64,000 bases of DNA from Butyrivibrio sp. AE3009 (GTDB lineage: Bacteria; Bacillota; Clostridia; Lachnospirales; Lachnospiraceae), in assembly GCF_000420845.1 (NCBI RefSeq), contig NZ_ATVS01000007.1, positions 62,001-126,000 of the forward strand, given 5' to 3'. A model generated the notes under the pieces. That model made no database searches and was not told the DNA's origin. It worked only from the letters and a program-made list of their open reading frames with translations. Position numbers and translations under genes: made by a program. The first letter of the stretch is position 1, and every line of letters starts with the position of its first letter. Below are positions 42,644 to 52,692 of the stretch, piece by piece.

Positions 42644-43954
42644 ATGGCTAAACTTACTTTTATAAGTGGACTTAGGGAAATAGGCGGAACGGTTGTGGCA
42701 GTGGAAACAGAGACCACTATCTGCCTCTTTGATTTCGGATTTGCTTATGCGGACAGAATAGATGATAAGGTCAGGCTCCGTCCGGGAAACGAAGCCTATG
42801 ACTATGTAAGGCTCGGGGTACTTAATGCCATCGACGGCATCTATGAGCCTGAGACTGCACATAAGCTCGGGGTTAAGGCCTATGGCGAAACGGATAAAGA
42901 GATATTCATAATCATTTCTCATATGCATATCGACCACATGGGTGGTCTGGGAGCCCTTGACCAAGGCGTTCCTGTGTATATGAGTGCTGATTCTGCACGG
43001 CTATATCACGAGATGGGAGTAATGGGAGAGCTGGAGATAAGAGAGCATGAAAAGGTTCTTCCCATAGATTATGACGCATCTGTCACCGTAGGAGATATCA
43101 AGGTAACCTGTGTGCAGGTGGACCACGATGTCATCGGAGCCTGCGGTTTTCTGATCGAAGCAGATGGGAAAAAAATCTGCTATACCGGAGATTACAGATA
43201 CCACGGCTATCATCCTGAGATAAGCGCAGCCTTTGCCGAGAAATGCAAGGGCGCGGATCTGATGATCAGCGAAGGCGTCACCATCAGTTTCGCTGATGTG
43301 GACATGCTGTCTCTTGAAGGACCTGTAAGAGACCATACCGAGTCAACTCTCCTTGAGGAGTTCAAAAATCATGCTCTTGAAGAAGAGAAGCTCCTTGTTA
43401 TTAATAACTACAACAGAAATGTTGAGAGGATCCACAGGTTCATTGAAGTTCTGGCTGAGTGCGGAAGAACCATGGTGCTTGAGCCTGAGCAGGCCGACTA
43501 TGTGGCAGCCTTTTATCCCGAAGATAACTTCGCCGTATACCTTCCTGAGGGCGGGGAGCTCAAGGCGCCTCTTCTTAAGAACAGGCCTGTTGTCATCAGA
43601 AAAATGCTGCTGGAAAACCCTGAGAAGTATGTGCTTCAGCAGGACTACAAGCATGTCTATGAGCTCTTTGAGCTGGACAGTGTAATTTCCCTGTATCTTC
43701 ATATGGACGGGGCACCCCTTGGCGACTATGATCCTTCCTTTGCCAAGTTCTACAGCCTCCTTGATAACCTGGGGATAAACTATTTAAGATGCGGCCTTGG
43801 CGGCCATGCGGAGCCTTATTATCTTCGTCACACCGTTGATGTGATAGAGCCTGCGGTCCTTGTTCCGCTTCACAGCTTCAGACCCGAACAGTTGGTGTCT
43901 TCTCATGCGGGGAAAATCATTCTGCCCGAGATAAATGGCACAATTACGCTGTAA
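42644..43954 (+). CDS. Metallo-beta-lactamase-fold hydrolase (RNase J-like core)
   Basis: A 436-residue protein. The metal site HMHIDHMGG (HxHxDH) is intact, as are the later DHDVIGACGF and TGDYRYHGYH blocks and a C-terminal LVPLHSFRPEQL. The arrangement, with REIGGTVVAVET at the start and a beta-CASP-like insertion between, resembles RNase J and related nucleases, but the protein is shorter than RNase J and lacks its long C-terminal domain. It could be a small RNA-processing enzyme or another MBL hydrolase. The start at 42644 is preferred because GAGGTG lies upstream. It sits alone between the importer operon and the kinases. Confidence 0.78.
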   Translation: MAKLTFISGLREIGGTVVAVETETTICLFDFGFAYADRIDDKVRLRPGNEAYDYVRLGVLNAIDGIYEPETAHKLGVKAYGETDKEIFIIISHMHIDHMGGLGALDQGVPVYMSADSARLYHEMGVMGELEIREHEKVLPIDYDASVTVGDIKVTCVQVDHDVIGACGFLIEADGKKICYTGDYRYHGYHPEISAAFAEKCKGADLMISEGVTISFADVDMLSLEGPVRDHTESTLLEEFKNHALEEEKLLVINNYNRNVERIHRFIEVLAECGRTMVLEPEQADYVAAFYPEDNFAVYLPEGGELKAPLLKNRPVVIRKMLLENPEKYVLQQDYKHVYELFELDSVISLYLHMDGAPLGDYDPSFAKFYSLLDNLGINYLRCGLGGHAEPYYLRHTVDVIEPAVLVPLHSFRPEQLVSSHAGKIILPEINGTITL

Positions 43955-44077
43955 ATCATTTCATTAAAATATTATGAAAATCATGAAAAAAGTGGAGAAA
44001 TCGTGATTATTTTATCTTAAAAACGTATAATTTATTATGCGCAGTTGTGTGTTTTGTATCGTTTTTTAGGTGAGATC

Positions 44078-46135
44078 ATGAAGAACCGCACCGGTATTCA
44101 TACAAAGATCATAATAATCCTAACAATATGCATTGTTGGCGTTACCATTGAGAGTGCACTTCAGATGTGGGAGTTCTGGGTTCCACCGCTCCTTGTGTTT
44201 GGAATGATCACTCTGTGGGTAATGCATCTGTCGCAGTACGGCCGGGAGAGCATGAGAGAGAACGTGATCCTCATGCTCAGCTTTGCCACTGCAATCTTCC
44301 ATGGTATCCACAATTCCTGCTTTTTTGATATTGCTATAGCAAATGTGCTTCTGACGGTGGCGCTTTCCCTTTTGGGAAGTGTGACTGTTCTTAACTTTAC
44401 TCTTATACAGTATGGACTGGTTCTTTTTGTCCAGATCATTCTTGCTGCCTATTATCACACCGTTGAACTCAATTTGCTGAATATATCCAAGGTGGTACTT
44501 CATTCCATCATGGTCCTCTCCGTGCACTATGTCTGCAGATGGATAATGATAGACAGGAAGAGGCTTCTTGAGGTCATAGAGGGGGATGAAAAGATGATGC
44601 AGAATTCCCTCTCGGATATGGACGACTTTCTAGTTAATATTTCCCACGAACTCAGAACTCCCGTTAACGTTGTCAATGGTATCTCCAGCCTGATCCTTAA
44701 AAACGAGACCACTGAGGACGTGCTTGCCATCAGGGATGCGGGCCTTCGCCTATCCAGGCAGATAGAGGATATCCAGGATTATACCGAGATCAAGAACGGC
44801 AACGTATATATCGAAAAAGACAAATATATGATCACCTCCCTTGTAAATGATGTGCTGTCCAATTACATTATCCGTGAGGGCAAAGAAAAGCTGGAGATGG
44901 TCATCGACCTTGATCCCAAGGTGCCCATTTCCATGAAGGGTGACATCAAAAAGCTCCACAAGATGCTGCGTCACCTTATAGATAACGCTGTGAAATTCAC
45001 CAACAAGGGCGGTATCTACGTAAAGATCAGCTCCACCAAAAGAGAGTACGGTGTCAATCTTACCATTGAAGTTACCGATACCGGTAAGGGCATGACGGGC
45101 CATGATATGTCCTTCGTTTCCCAGGGACTCTATCAGGCCGACAAAGAGAGAAACAGATCAAGCGGCGGCATAGGTCTGGGGCTTAGTGTTGTCTATGGCT
45201 TTGCCCATGCCATGAACGGCTTCGTTACTATCAACAGTGATGCCAAGACAGGCACCACTGTCAGACTCTGCGTGCCACAGGAAGTTGATAATGCATCTAA
45301 CTGCCTCAGCGCCAACAGAGATCGCTTTAAGAATGTTATATTCCATATGCTTCCCAATAAATACAAGGTTTCTGCTGTAAGAGATTTCTATCGTCAGATG
45401 GCAGTGAATCTTGCATCCGGTCTTAAGATTAATCTCTATTCCGCATATTCTGTGGAGGAAATCAGGAACCTTATGAGCAGGGTAGAGGTATCCCATATCT
45501 TCATGGGCGAAGAGGAATACCGCCGAAATGCTGCATATTTTGACGAAGTTGCAGCGAGAGATACAGTGGTTGCGGTTGCAGTGAACAGAACCTTCAATAC
45601 ACCTAAGGGCAGTAATATAGTTCTTATGCCCAAGCCTTTGTATGGACTTCCCGTCACCAAGGTCCTTAACGGAAGTACCGGTGAACTTAATGCAATATTT
45701 GATGAGAGACAGAAGAGGCCTATGTTTGACGGCGTAAGGGCTCTTATTGTTGACGACGAACCAATGAACCTGGTTGTCGCTACCGGAACCTTCAGGGATT
45801 ATGGCATGATCACTGAAACCGCCGCCAGCGGACAGGAGTCTTTGGATAAATTCAGAGATAAGACCTACGACATTATCTTCATGGATCATATGATGCCCGA
45901 GATGGACGGAGTTGAGGCCATGAAGAGGCTCAAACAGATGGCTCGGGAAAAGGACAGAAACATCCTTATCGTTGCCCTTACTGCCAATGCTGTCAGCGGC
46001 GCCAAAGAGATGTTCCTGAATGAGGGCTTCGATGGCTTCATCGCCAAGCCCATTGATATCATGGAATTCGAAAGGGTCATGAAGAGAATTCTTCCTCCCA
46101 AGAATGTCAGGTATGAGGAAAGGAGTATGCCATGA
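44078..46135 (+). CDS. Hybrid sensor histidine kinase with two receiver-like domains
   Basis: About 685 residues. Residues 1-165 hold five to six membrane helices with little outside sequence. Next come HisKA with phosphoacceptor His190 in NISHELRTPVN, and the ATPase domain (DNAVKFTNKGG, DTGKGM, GGIGLGLS). A worn receiver-like segment (about 420-540) without the Asp pocket follows, then a true receiver (about 550-685) with VDDEPMN, Asp603 in FMDHMMPEMDG and Lys in IAKPI. The start at 44078 has AGGTGAG upstream; a GTG at 44045 is less likely. It overlaps the next kinase gene by 4 bp, so the two should act in one pathway. Confidence 0.9.
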   Translation: MKNRTGIHTKIIIILTICIVGVTIESALQMWEFWVPPLLVFGMITLWVMHLSQYGRESMRENVILMLSFATAIFHGIHNSCFFDIAIANVLLTVALSLLGSVTVLNFTLIQYGLVLFVQIILAAYYHTVELNLLNISKVVLHSIMVLSVHYVCRWIMIDRKRLLEVIEGDEKMMQNSLSDMDDFLVNISHELRTPVNVVNGISSLILKNETTEDVLAIRDAGLRLSRQIEDIQDYTEIKNGNVYIEKDKYMITSLVNDVLSNYIIREGKEKLEMVIDLDPKVPISMKGDIKKLHKMLRHLIDNAVKFTNKGGIYVKISSTKREYGVNLTIEVTDTGKGMTGHDMSFVSQGLYQADKERNRSSGGIGLGLSVVYGFAHAMNGFVTINSDAKTGTTVRLCVPQEVDNASNCLSANRDRFKNVIFHMLPNKYKVSAVRDFYRQMAVNLASGLKINLYSAYSVEEIRNLMSRVEVSHIFMGEEEYRRNAAYFDEVAARDTVVAVAVNRTFNTPKGSNIVLMPKPLYGLPVTKVLNGSTGELNAIFDERQKRPMFDGVRALIVDDEPMNLVVATGTFRDYGMITETAASGQESLDKFRDKTYDIIFMDHMMPEMDGVEAMKRLKQMAREKDRNILIVALTANAVSGAKEMFLNEGFDGFIAKPIDIMEFERVMKRILPPKNVRYEERSMP

Positions 46136-49100
46136 GAAAACTGTTCAGACTCCTTTCTGAAAAATTAAATGACCCCTCCATCAGCTACGAAGAAAGAACC
46201 ATGGTCATGCTTGCCACCTTGGGCGATATAGCCATGATCATAGCCTTTATCTTCGATATTCTGGGTGGTGAGAACATTGTTGAGGTTGTTGCTCTGGCTG
46301 TTATGATCGTGGCGGTTCCAATAGCAACAGGATACAGTGTGTATTCGGGCAGACTGCTGCAGGGAGCTGTTGCACAGGCTGTTGAACTGGTATTTATCGT
46401 TCTTCCGATAATCTTCTTCTTTGGAGGAGGACCTCAGGGAGGCGGTGTCTTCTGGGTAATCTTCAGCTATATGTTTATAGGTATGTCCCTGACAGGAGGT
46501 TTCAGACTGGTAATGATGCTCTGTATTACAGCCACTACCATCGCTGAGTATGCCATCTGGTTCCATTTTCCCAATCTGGTGGTGAGGCACTCTCCTCAGA
46601 TGTTTGCGATAGACTCTTTGGTATCGGTTATTCTGGTAGGTCTGTCGACCTTTGCGATGCTAAGGTATCAGAAGCTGATCTTCAGCATGGAGAGCAAAAA
46701 GGCTCAGCAGCAGGCGGAGAGAGCAGAGGAACTTAACCGCAGTCAGAACCAGTTCTTCTCCAGTATGAGCCATGAGATCAGAACTCCTATCAATTCAATC
46801 CTAGGCCTTAACGAGATCATACTGCGCCAGGATGATGCTTCGGATGAGATCAAAAAGGATGCTGCCAATATTCAGGGTTCAGGAAGAATGCTCCTTGCCC
46901 TTGTTAACGATATCCTTGACCTCAGTAAGATAGAGGCAGGCAAGATGGACATTGTACCCGTTAATTACAGCATGTCCGCTCTCGTATCCGAGATCGTAAA
47001 TATGATATGGCTGAGGGCCGAGCAAAAGGGTCTGAAATTTGAGGTGGATATCGACCCTTCGATTCCGTCTGAGCTCTACGGTGATGAAGTAAGAATAAAG
47101 CAGATTCTTATCAATCTTTTGAATAACGCAGTTAAGTATACAAGCGAGGGTTCTGTCACTCTCCATGTGGAGCAGGAGCTATTCGGAGATGACAAGACTC
47201 ATCTGATCTTCTCTGTAACGGATACCGGAATGGGTATCAAACAGGAGGCTTTGCCCTATCTTTTTGATGCCTTCAAGAGAGTGGATGAGGAAAAGAACAG
47301 ACATATCGAAGGAACGGGGCTGGGCCTTTCCATCGTTAAGCAGCTGGTGGATCTGATGGACGGAACCATAAGCGTCAACAGTGTGTACAGCCAGGGCGCT
47401 ACCTTCACGGTTTCACTGTGGCAGGGAGTTACCAATGAAGCTCCCATCGGCGATATCAGTATCTCCAATTTCGGAAATGGCGTAGGCACTCAGAAGTATG
47501 AGAGCAGCTTTACCGCACCTCAGGCACGAATTCTTATTGTGGATGACAATGAGATGAACCTTGAGGTGGAGAGAAAGCTTCTTGCGGATACCAAGGTTCA
47601 GATTGACCTTGCTGGCAGCGGAGAGCAGGCTCTGTATATGACCGGAAGCACACGCTATGATGTGATATTCATGGATCATCTGATGCCCGGCATGGACGGT
47701 ATCGACTGCATGATAAGGCTTCGTAAGCAAAAAGAGGAGATCAACAACAATACTCCTGTCGTGATACTTACAGCCAATGCGGGCGGCGAGAATAAAGAAT
47801 TGTATGCAAGAAGCGGCTTTGACGGGTATCTTCTTAAGCCTGTATCCGGTAAGCAGCTGGAGGAAAGCCTCCTGTCACTTCTTCCCGAGGAAAAGATCGT
47901 AAGAAGGAATGCCATCAATCTGTCCACTGAAGTGCTCAATACCTCTAAGGGTTACAGGAGAAAGGTGCCGGTTCTTATTACCACCAGCAGTTTGTGCGAC
48001 CTGCCGCTGAGCCTTGTACGGGAGATGCAGCTTGATATCATTTCCTTCCTGGTTCATACCGATGCGGGAACCTTCTATGACAATGTGGAAGCCGATACCG
48101 ATGAGCTTCTTTACTATATGTATTCGTCGGAGGGCAAGGTGTGGTCTGAGCCTCCCAAGACCAAGGATTTTGAGGAGTTCTTTGCAGGAAGGCTTCAGAA
48201 GGCTCATCATATCGTTCATATTTCCATAACGCCCAGTATGAGCGAGGAGTATCACAATGCTTCCAAGGCGGCAAGGCAGTTTGACAATGTAACCGTTTTT
48301 GACTCGGGAGTTCTCTCGAGTGCCATGGGCTTTCTTGTAATGCTGGCTCACCAGATGGCGCAGCAGAATCAGTCTGTGGAGCGCATTATCGAAGAACTGG
48401 AGGCCGTTAAGACCAAGATGCACTGCAGCTTCTTCGTAACCGAGACGAGATTAATGGTCAGGGGCGGCTATATGTCCGAGAGGATACATAAGATCATGTC
48501 TACGCTCAATATGCATCCCCTTCTTCAGATTAAGAAGAGTGTCTTTAGCATGGGCTGGGTGTTCCTTGGTGAAAAGGAAGACTGCATACGCAAGTATATC
48601 AGAAGAATCCTGCCTAAGACTGCTGACCCCGATCTTGATATGCTGCTTATTGCATATGTAGGTATGAGCCATAAGGAACTCAACTGGATAGCTGAGGAAG
48701 TAAAGGCAAGATTCAAATTCAAGCATATTCTGTTCCAGAAAGCTTCCGCAGCCATTGCCGTTAATTCCGGTATCGGAACCTTTGGCCTTCTCTATATGGA
48801 CAAGGGAGACAAGCCCTATCACTTCGAGTCGATGATACCGGATGAGAAGGATCCGAGAAGCCTTTCGGATGCCTCTTACGCAAGTGAAGAAGAGGAAGAG
48901 GAGAGCGGCAGCGATGCTGTAACTCAGGAGGTATATGAGGAACCTTCTGCAGCTGAACATAAGTGGTATGAAGATATTGAGGGTCTTGATGTAAAGACCG
49001 CGCTGACCAACAGCGGTTCTGAGGATTCATTCCTGGCTGTACTTAAGATATTCTATGAATCAATCGAGGAGAACAGCACTGCCATTAAGGGCTTCTATGA

Positions 49101-49524
49101 AAGCGAAGACTATGAGAACTATACGATCAAGGTTCATGCCCTTAAGAGCTCAGCCAAGCTTGTGGGAATCATGGGACTGTCTGAGAAGGCAAGACTGTTG
49201 GAGGATGCAGGCAAAGCAAAGGATATAGAATATATAAAAGAGCATCATGACAGCATGATGAGCGATTATCTGGAATTTCTGGATAAGCTGGCACCTTATT
49301 TTGAATCGGATCAAAAGCCCGAGGCTGATGAGATCATTCTGGAGAGCGCCTATGAGGCTCTCCTTGACAGCGCAAGGGTAGAGAACGAGGTCTGTATGGA
49401 AGGCATATTCAGGGACCTTGGCGATTATATTATCCCTGCAGGAGAGCAGGATAAATACGAGAGGTTGAAGGCTTTCTTTGAAAAAAGGGATTATGAGTCA
49501 ATTATTCGTGAAATAGAGTCATAA
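46132..49524 (+). CDS. Hybrid histidine kinase with receiver, DegV and Hpt domains
   Basis: A 1130-residue signalling protein. Residues 30-190 hold six membrane helices. HisKA has His214 in SMSHEIRTPINS; the ATPase domain has NNAVKYTSEG, DTGMGI and GTGLGLSIV. The receiver (about 464-582) has VDDNEMN, Asp515 in FMDHLMPGMDG and Lys in LLKPV. From about 608 to 895 lies a DegV-type fatty-acid-binding domain: ITTSSLCDLPLS, the VHISITPSMSEEYHNA block where DegV has SSxLSGTYxxA, TVFDSGVLSSAMG and RGGYMSERI. An acidic linker and an Hpt domain with His1002 in IKVHALKSS follow. DegV proteins bind fatty acids, so lipid-modulated phosphorelay is an inference. It is translationally coupled to the upstream kinase. 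Confidence 0.88.
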   Translation: MRKLFRLLSEKLNDPSISYEERTMVMLATLGDIAMIIAFIFDILGGENIVEVVALAVMIVAVPIATGYSVYSGRLLQGAVAQAVELVFIVLPIIFFFGGGPQGGGVFWVIFSYMFIGMSLTGGFRLVMMLCITATTIAEYAIWFHFPNLVVRHSPQMFAIDSLVSVILVGLSTFAMLRYQKLIFSMESKKAQQQAERAEELNRSQNQFFSSMSHEIRTPINSILGLNEIILRQDDASDEIKKDAANIQGSGRMLLALVNDILDLSKIEAGKMDIVPVNYSMSALVSEIVNMIWLRAEQKGLKFEVDIDPSIPSELYGDEVRIKQILINLLNNAVKYTSEGSVTLHVEQELFGDDKTHLIFSVTDTGMGIKQEALPYLFDAFKRVDEEKNRHIEGTGLGLSIVKQLVDLMDGTISVNSVYSQGATFTVSLWQGVTNEAPIGDISISNFGNGVGTQKYESSFTAPQARILIVDDNEMNLEVERKLLADTKVQIDLAGSGEQALYMTGSTRYDVIFMDHLMPGMDGIDCMIRLRKQKEEINNNTPVVILTANAGGENKELYARSGFDGYLLKPVSGKQLEESLLSLLPEEKIVRRNAINLSTEVLNTSKGYRRKVPVLITTSSLCDLPLSLVREMQLDIISFLVHTDAGTFYDNVEADTDELLYYMYSSEGKVWSEPPKTKDFEEFFAGRLQKAHHIVHISITPSMSEEYHNASKAARQFDNVTVFDSGVLSSAMGFLVMLAHQMAQQNQSVERIIEELEAVKTKMHCSFFVTETRLMVRGGYMSERIHKIMSTLNMHPLLQIKKSVFSMGWVFLGEKEDCIRKYIRRILPKTADPDLDMLLIAYVGMSHKELNWIAEEVKARFKFKHILFQKASAAIAVNSGIGTFGLLYMDKGDKPYHFESMIPDEKDPRSLSDASYASEEEEEESGSDAVTQEVYEEPSAAEHKWYEDIEGLDVKTALTNSGSEDSFLAVLKIFYESIEENSTAIKGFYESEDYENYTIKVHALKSSAKLVGIMGLSEKARLLEDAGKAKDIEYIKEHHDSMMSDYLEFLDKLAPYFESDQKPEADEIILESAYEALLDSARVENEVCMEGIFRDLGDYIIPAGEQDKYERLKAFFEKRDYESIIREIES

Positions 49525-49639
49525 AAAAGTAATTCAAATTTAATATACTGGTTAGGGAATATTCACATTGGCGTTATTAAATTAATGCAATTTGGTATAT
49601 ATAGGCGTTGAATTGCTAAAATAGGAGGGTATTTCAGTA

Positions 49640-51688
49640 ATGAGTAATGAAGGAAGTAATGGAAAGAAAAGAGCCACAAAAGCTATAAGTGTAAGGATTT
49701 CGATTCTGTTTGTCACACTTCTGGTGGCAAGCATCCTTATTGCCGAGGGTTTGGTTATAATCTTTGGCTACGGCATGGTCAAGGATCTGATCGATACATC
49801 TCTGACCAATCAGGTAAGTGCCAGTGCCGCCAAGGTGAACAAGGAGCTTACATCTACATTCTATTATCTGAATGCTGTTGCCGATGCGGTTGAACAGAAC
49901 GACTTCGCCAGCAACGAGGAGATAATGGAATATATGGCCGGAACCGTCGGAAGATATGGTCTGATTCCTACGGGAGCTTATCTGGCCCTCAACGACGAGA
50001 CCTTTATTTATCCCAGTTCGCCGGATTATGTTATGGAGGATGTCACTTCCCACGGCTGGTATGTGGAGGCTGTAGGTTATGATAACTCCTGGTTCTATTA
50101 TTACGATCAGCCCTATTTTGATGCTGTTACCGGTGAACTCTGCGCTACCGTTATCAGACATGTACACCTCAAGGATGGACGTGAGGGTTGCTTTGCTGCG
50201 GACCTTTTTATGGCAAACACACAGAAACAACTGAATGAAGTAGCTGTATATCAGTCAGGTGGTGCCATGATGATCACAAAGAGCGGACTTATCCTTTCCT
50301 TTAAAGATGATCCCAGTCTTTGCGGCAAGAACATATCTGAAGTTACCGATAATCCTCTTATCGTATCCATAGGCGAGTTTGTTGCAGCTCAGGGGGAGGA
50401 TGAGATCGAAATAGTAAAACCCATCGTTGCAGGCGGCGAAAAGTGGTATGTAGTAACCTCAGGTGTCAGCGGAACTGACTGGAGTGTAGTTCTCTATGCC
50501 AAGCAAAAAGAGGTTCTTGCAGTTCTTCAGAAACTTATTGGCGTCCTTCTCATAGTTACGGTTGTGTCAGTAATAGTGGTTATCCTCATAATTGCCCAGT
50601 CACTGCACAAGATGATCAAGAAGCCTGTAACTACTCTTACCAACAATATTGAAAAGATCTCAGGTGGTGACTTCACCGTCAATATCACCGCTAAGGGCGA
50701 TGACGAGATCGCATATATGAACCGGGCTATGGGCGAATTTATCGACGGAATGCGTGACTCCCTAACTGAGATCAAGGATGTGTCAGGCAAGCTCCGTGGA
50801 GATGCCCAGACCTCCAAGAGTACTGCCGAGGATCTGGAAGAGGCTGCAAACAATCAGTCTGTAAGCATGACACAGATCAGAGAGAATATTGATAATATGG
50901 CGAGAGCCGTAACTGAGGTTGCAGAGAACGCCACTGTCCTTGCAGAGACTGTCTCCAATGTAACGGAGCAGGAACAGCAGATAGAGAACTCCATGAACGA
51001 TCTGGTTAAAAAGGCTGGCTCCGGTCAGAAGGATATGTCCAACGTTGCCAACGGCATGACGGATATCGTTGAATCCATGAAGGATATGGCTGATGCGGTA
51101 ACTAACGTTGATGAGGCTGCGGACAAGATCACCCAGATCATAGACCTTATCAATTCCATTTCCTCACAGACCAACCTTCTGTCCCTCAATGCTTCCATCG
51201 AGGCTGCAAGAGCCGGAGAAGCAGGAAAAGGCTTTGCGGTTGTTGCTTCCGAGATTGGAGCCCTGGCTCAGAACTCTGCTGATGCCACCAACCAGATCGG
51301 TGAGATCATCAAGGATATGTCTCAGAAGGTACAGATGCTGTCCGAGAAATCCGAGACCAATACAACTCTTATCAACAACAGTGCGGAGACTGTCAATGTG
51401 GCAGCTACCACCTTCGAAGAGATCACCAAACAGCTCTCCGATGCCAACGATATTCTTATCAATATGGCACAGGAGATGCAGAAGGTTAACGATGTTGCCA
51501 CCAACATGGCTTCCGTATCCGAAGAGCAGTCCGCATCCACTCAGGAGATCGCTGAGAATGTGGATAAAGTTACTGAGGCTGCCAAGGGCGTTGCTTCCAG
51601 TTCAGAGCTTGTTGCAAATGCCGCTTCCTCCGTATCGGATGCTGTTGATACCATCAATGACAACCTGCTGAGATTTACAATTAACTGA
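49640..51688 (+). CDS. Methyl-accepting chemotaxis protein with Cache sensor
   Basis: A 682-residue receptor. A membrane helix at about 20-45 and another at about 295-320 enclose an outside domain of about 250 residues with Cache features ([22 protein letters not shown], shortened: SHGWYVEAV; then FAADLFM and [12 protein letters not shown]). HAMP follows ([19 protein letters not shown]), then a long cytoplasmic coiled coil with the signalling tip around [20 protein letters not shown]. It senses a small ligand, often an amino or organic acid, and controls CheA. AGGAGG lies 11 nt before the ATG. No other che genes except a CheY-like gene at 53931 are near. Confidence 0.93.
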   Translation: MSNEGSNGKKRATKAISVRISILFVTLLVASILIAEGLVIIFGYGMVKDLIDTSLTNQVSASAAKVNKELTSTFYYLNAVADAVEQNDFASNEEIMEYMAGTVGRYGLIPTGAYLALNDETFIYPSSPDYVMEDVTSHGWYVEAVGYDNSWFYYYDQPYFDAVTGELCATVIRHVHLKDGREGCFAADLFMANTQKQLNEVAVYQSGGAMMITKSGLILSFKDDPSLCGKNISEVTDNPLIVSIGEFVAAQGEDEIEIVKPIVAGGEKWYVVTSGVSGTDWSVVLYAKQKEVLAVLQKLIGVLLIVTVVSVIVVILIIAQSLHKMIKKPVTTLTNNIEKISGGDFTVNITAKGDDEIAYMNRAMGEFIDGMRDSLTEIKDVSGKLRGDAQTSKSTAEDLEEAANNQSVSMTQIRENIDNMARAVTEVAENATVLAETVSNVTEQEQQIENSMNDLVKKAGSGQKDMSNVANGMTDIVESMKDMADAVTNVDEAADKITQIIDLINSISSQTNLLSLNASIEAARAGEAGKGFAVVASEIGALAQNSADATNQIGEIIKDMSQKVQMLSEKSETNTTLINNSAETVNVAATTFEEITKQLSDANDILINMAQEMQKVNDVATNMASVSEEQSASTQEIAENVDKVTEAAKGVASSSELVANAASSVSDAVDTINDNLLRFTIN

Positions 51689-51708
51689 TGCAGGAACCAA
51701 TAAATAAG

Positions 51709-51742
51709 GACCTTCCTCGTATATTACGGGGAAGGTCTTTTT
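51709..51742. terminator. Shared terminator between MCP and SpoU genes
   Basis: GACCTTCC (51709-51716) pairs with GGAAGGTC (51730-51737), then five T. The last codons of the opposite-strand methyltransferase lie in its loop and right arm. Confidence 0.8.
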
Positions 51743-52593
51743 GATATCTCCCAAAAGGCCAGGGCGCTGGCTGCCGCCACATTAAGGGAATCAACGCCGG
51801 GGGCCATGGGTATTTTTACCACGTGATCGCTCTTATCAATGGTTTCGGATAGGAGTCCGTCTCCTTCGCTTCCCATTATAAGGGCGAGCTTTTCTTCTTT
51901 TTTGAGAGAGTCGTCGTCAATATAGACGGATTCTTTTCTAAGGGCCATAGCCGCTGTTTTATAGCCAAGGGAATGCAGATATTCCATTCCCTGTCCGGGC
52001 CAGTACATATTCTTGGAATCAATGAAGGTCCAGGGGATCAGGAACACATTTCCCATGCTGACCCTTATGCATCTTCTGTACAGGGGATCTGCGCAGGAGT
52101 GGGTAAGTAGCACCGCATCCATGGAAAGAGCTGCCGCAGAACGGAAGATTGCACCTACATTGGTGGGATTCATGACATTCTCAAGGATTACGATACGCCT
52201 TGCGTCCTTGAGGATATCACCGGGAGCGGGCATTTGTTTTCTCTTCATGGCACAGAGGCAACCGCCTGTTAGGTGATAACCTGTGAGAAGGTCCAGAGTC
52301 TTTTCATCCGCTACGTAGACAGGAAGGCTGTCGGTAAGCTTTTTGGCAGCTTCCAGGAGCTTGACGGACAGGTCTGAATTTCCGTCTGTAAGTTCCTCCA
52401 GATTGCTGTCACATACCAGCATAGATATGGGCTCATATCCGGCGTCAAGGGCCCTTTCCAGGACCTTCATGCTCTCGGCGATAAAAATACCGGGGGCAGG
52501 TTCATTAATGGTCAGAAGCTGCCTTTCGGGGATTTTTGAGTACACCTCCAGAGCCGGGATATCAAGGCTATTAATTTCTTGTATATTAAACAT
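51724..52593 (-). CDS. SpoU/TrmH-family RNA 2'-O-methyltransferase
   Basis: About 289 residues. The N-terminal part is a substrate-binding domain (about 1-120). The SPOUT knot carries motif 1 in ILENVMNPTNVGAIFRSAAA, motif 2 in ALIMGSEGDGLL and motif 3 in IPMAPGVDSLNVAAASAL, all as in SpoU enzymes. They methylate ribose 2'-OH groups in rRNA or tRNA; the target nucleotide cannot be read from sequence. The start at 52593 is preferred because AAAGGA lies upstream; an in-frame ATG at 52632 has no ribosome site. It is divergent from the MFS gene, and its 3' end overlaps the MCP terminator. Confidence 0.9.
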   Translation of the reverse strand: MFNIQEINSLDIPALEVYSKIPERQLLTINEPAPGIFIAESMKVLERALDAGYEPISMLVCDSNLEELTDGNSDLSVKLLEAAKKLTDSLPVYVADEKTLDLLTGYHLTGGCLCAMKRKQMPAPGDILKDARRIVILENVMNPTNVGAIFRSAAALSMDAVLLTHSCADPLYRRCIRVSMGNVFLIPWTFIDSKNMYWPGQGMEYLHSLGYKTAAMALRKESVYIDDDSLKKEEKLALIMGSEGDGLLSETIDKSDHVVKIPMAPGVDSLNVAAASALAFWEISKRPSP

Positions 52594-52692
52594 AATTACA
52601 GCTATTCCTTTACTTATTTGCGTCAAAAACATGATAAAATGTATACATGACCATTATATCAAAAAGTTTCATATAATGAGGAGATGTCCAAA

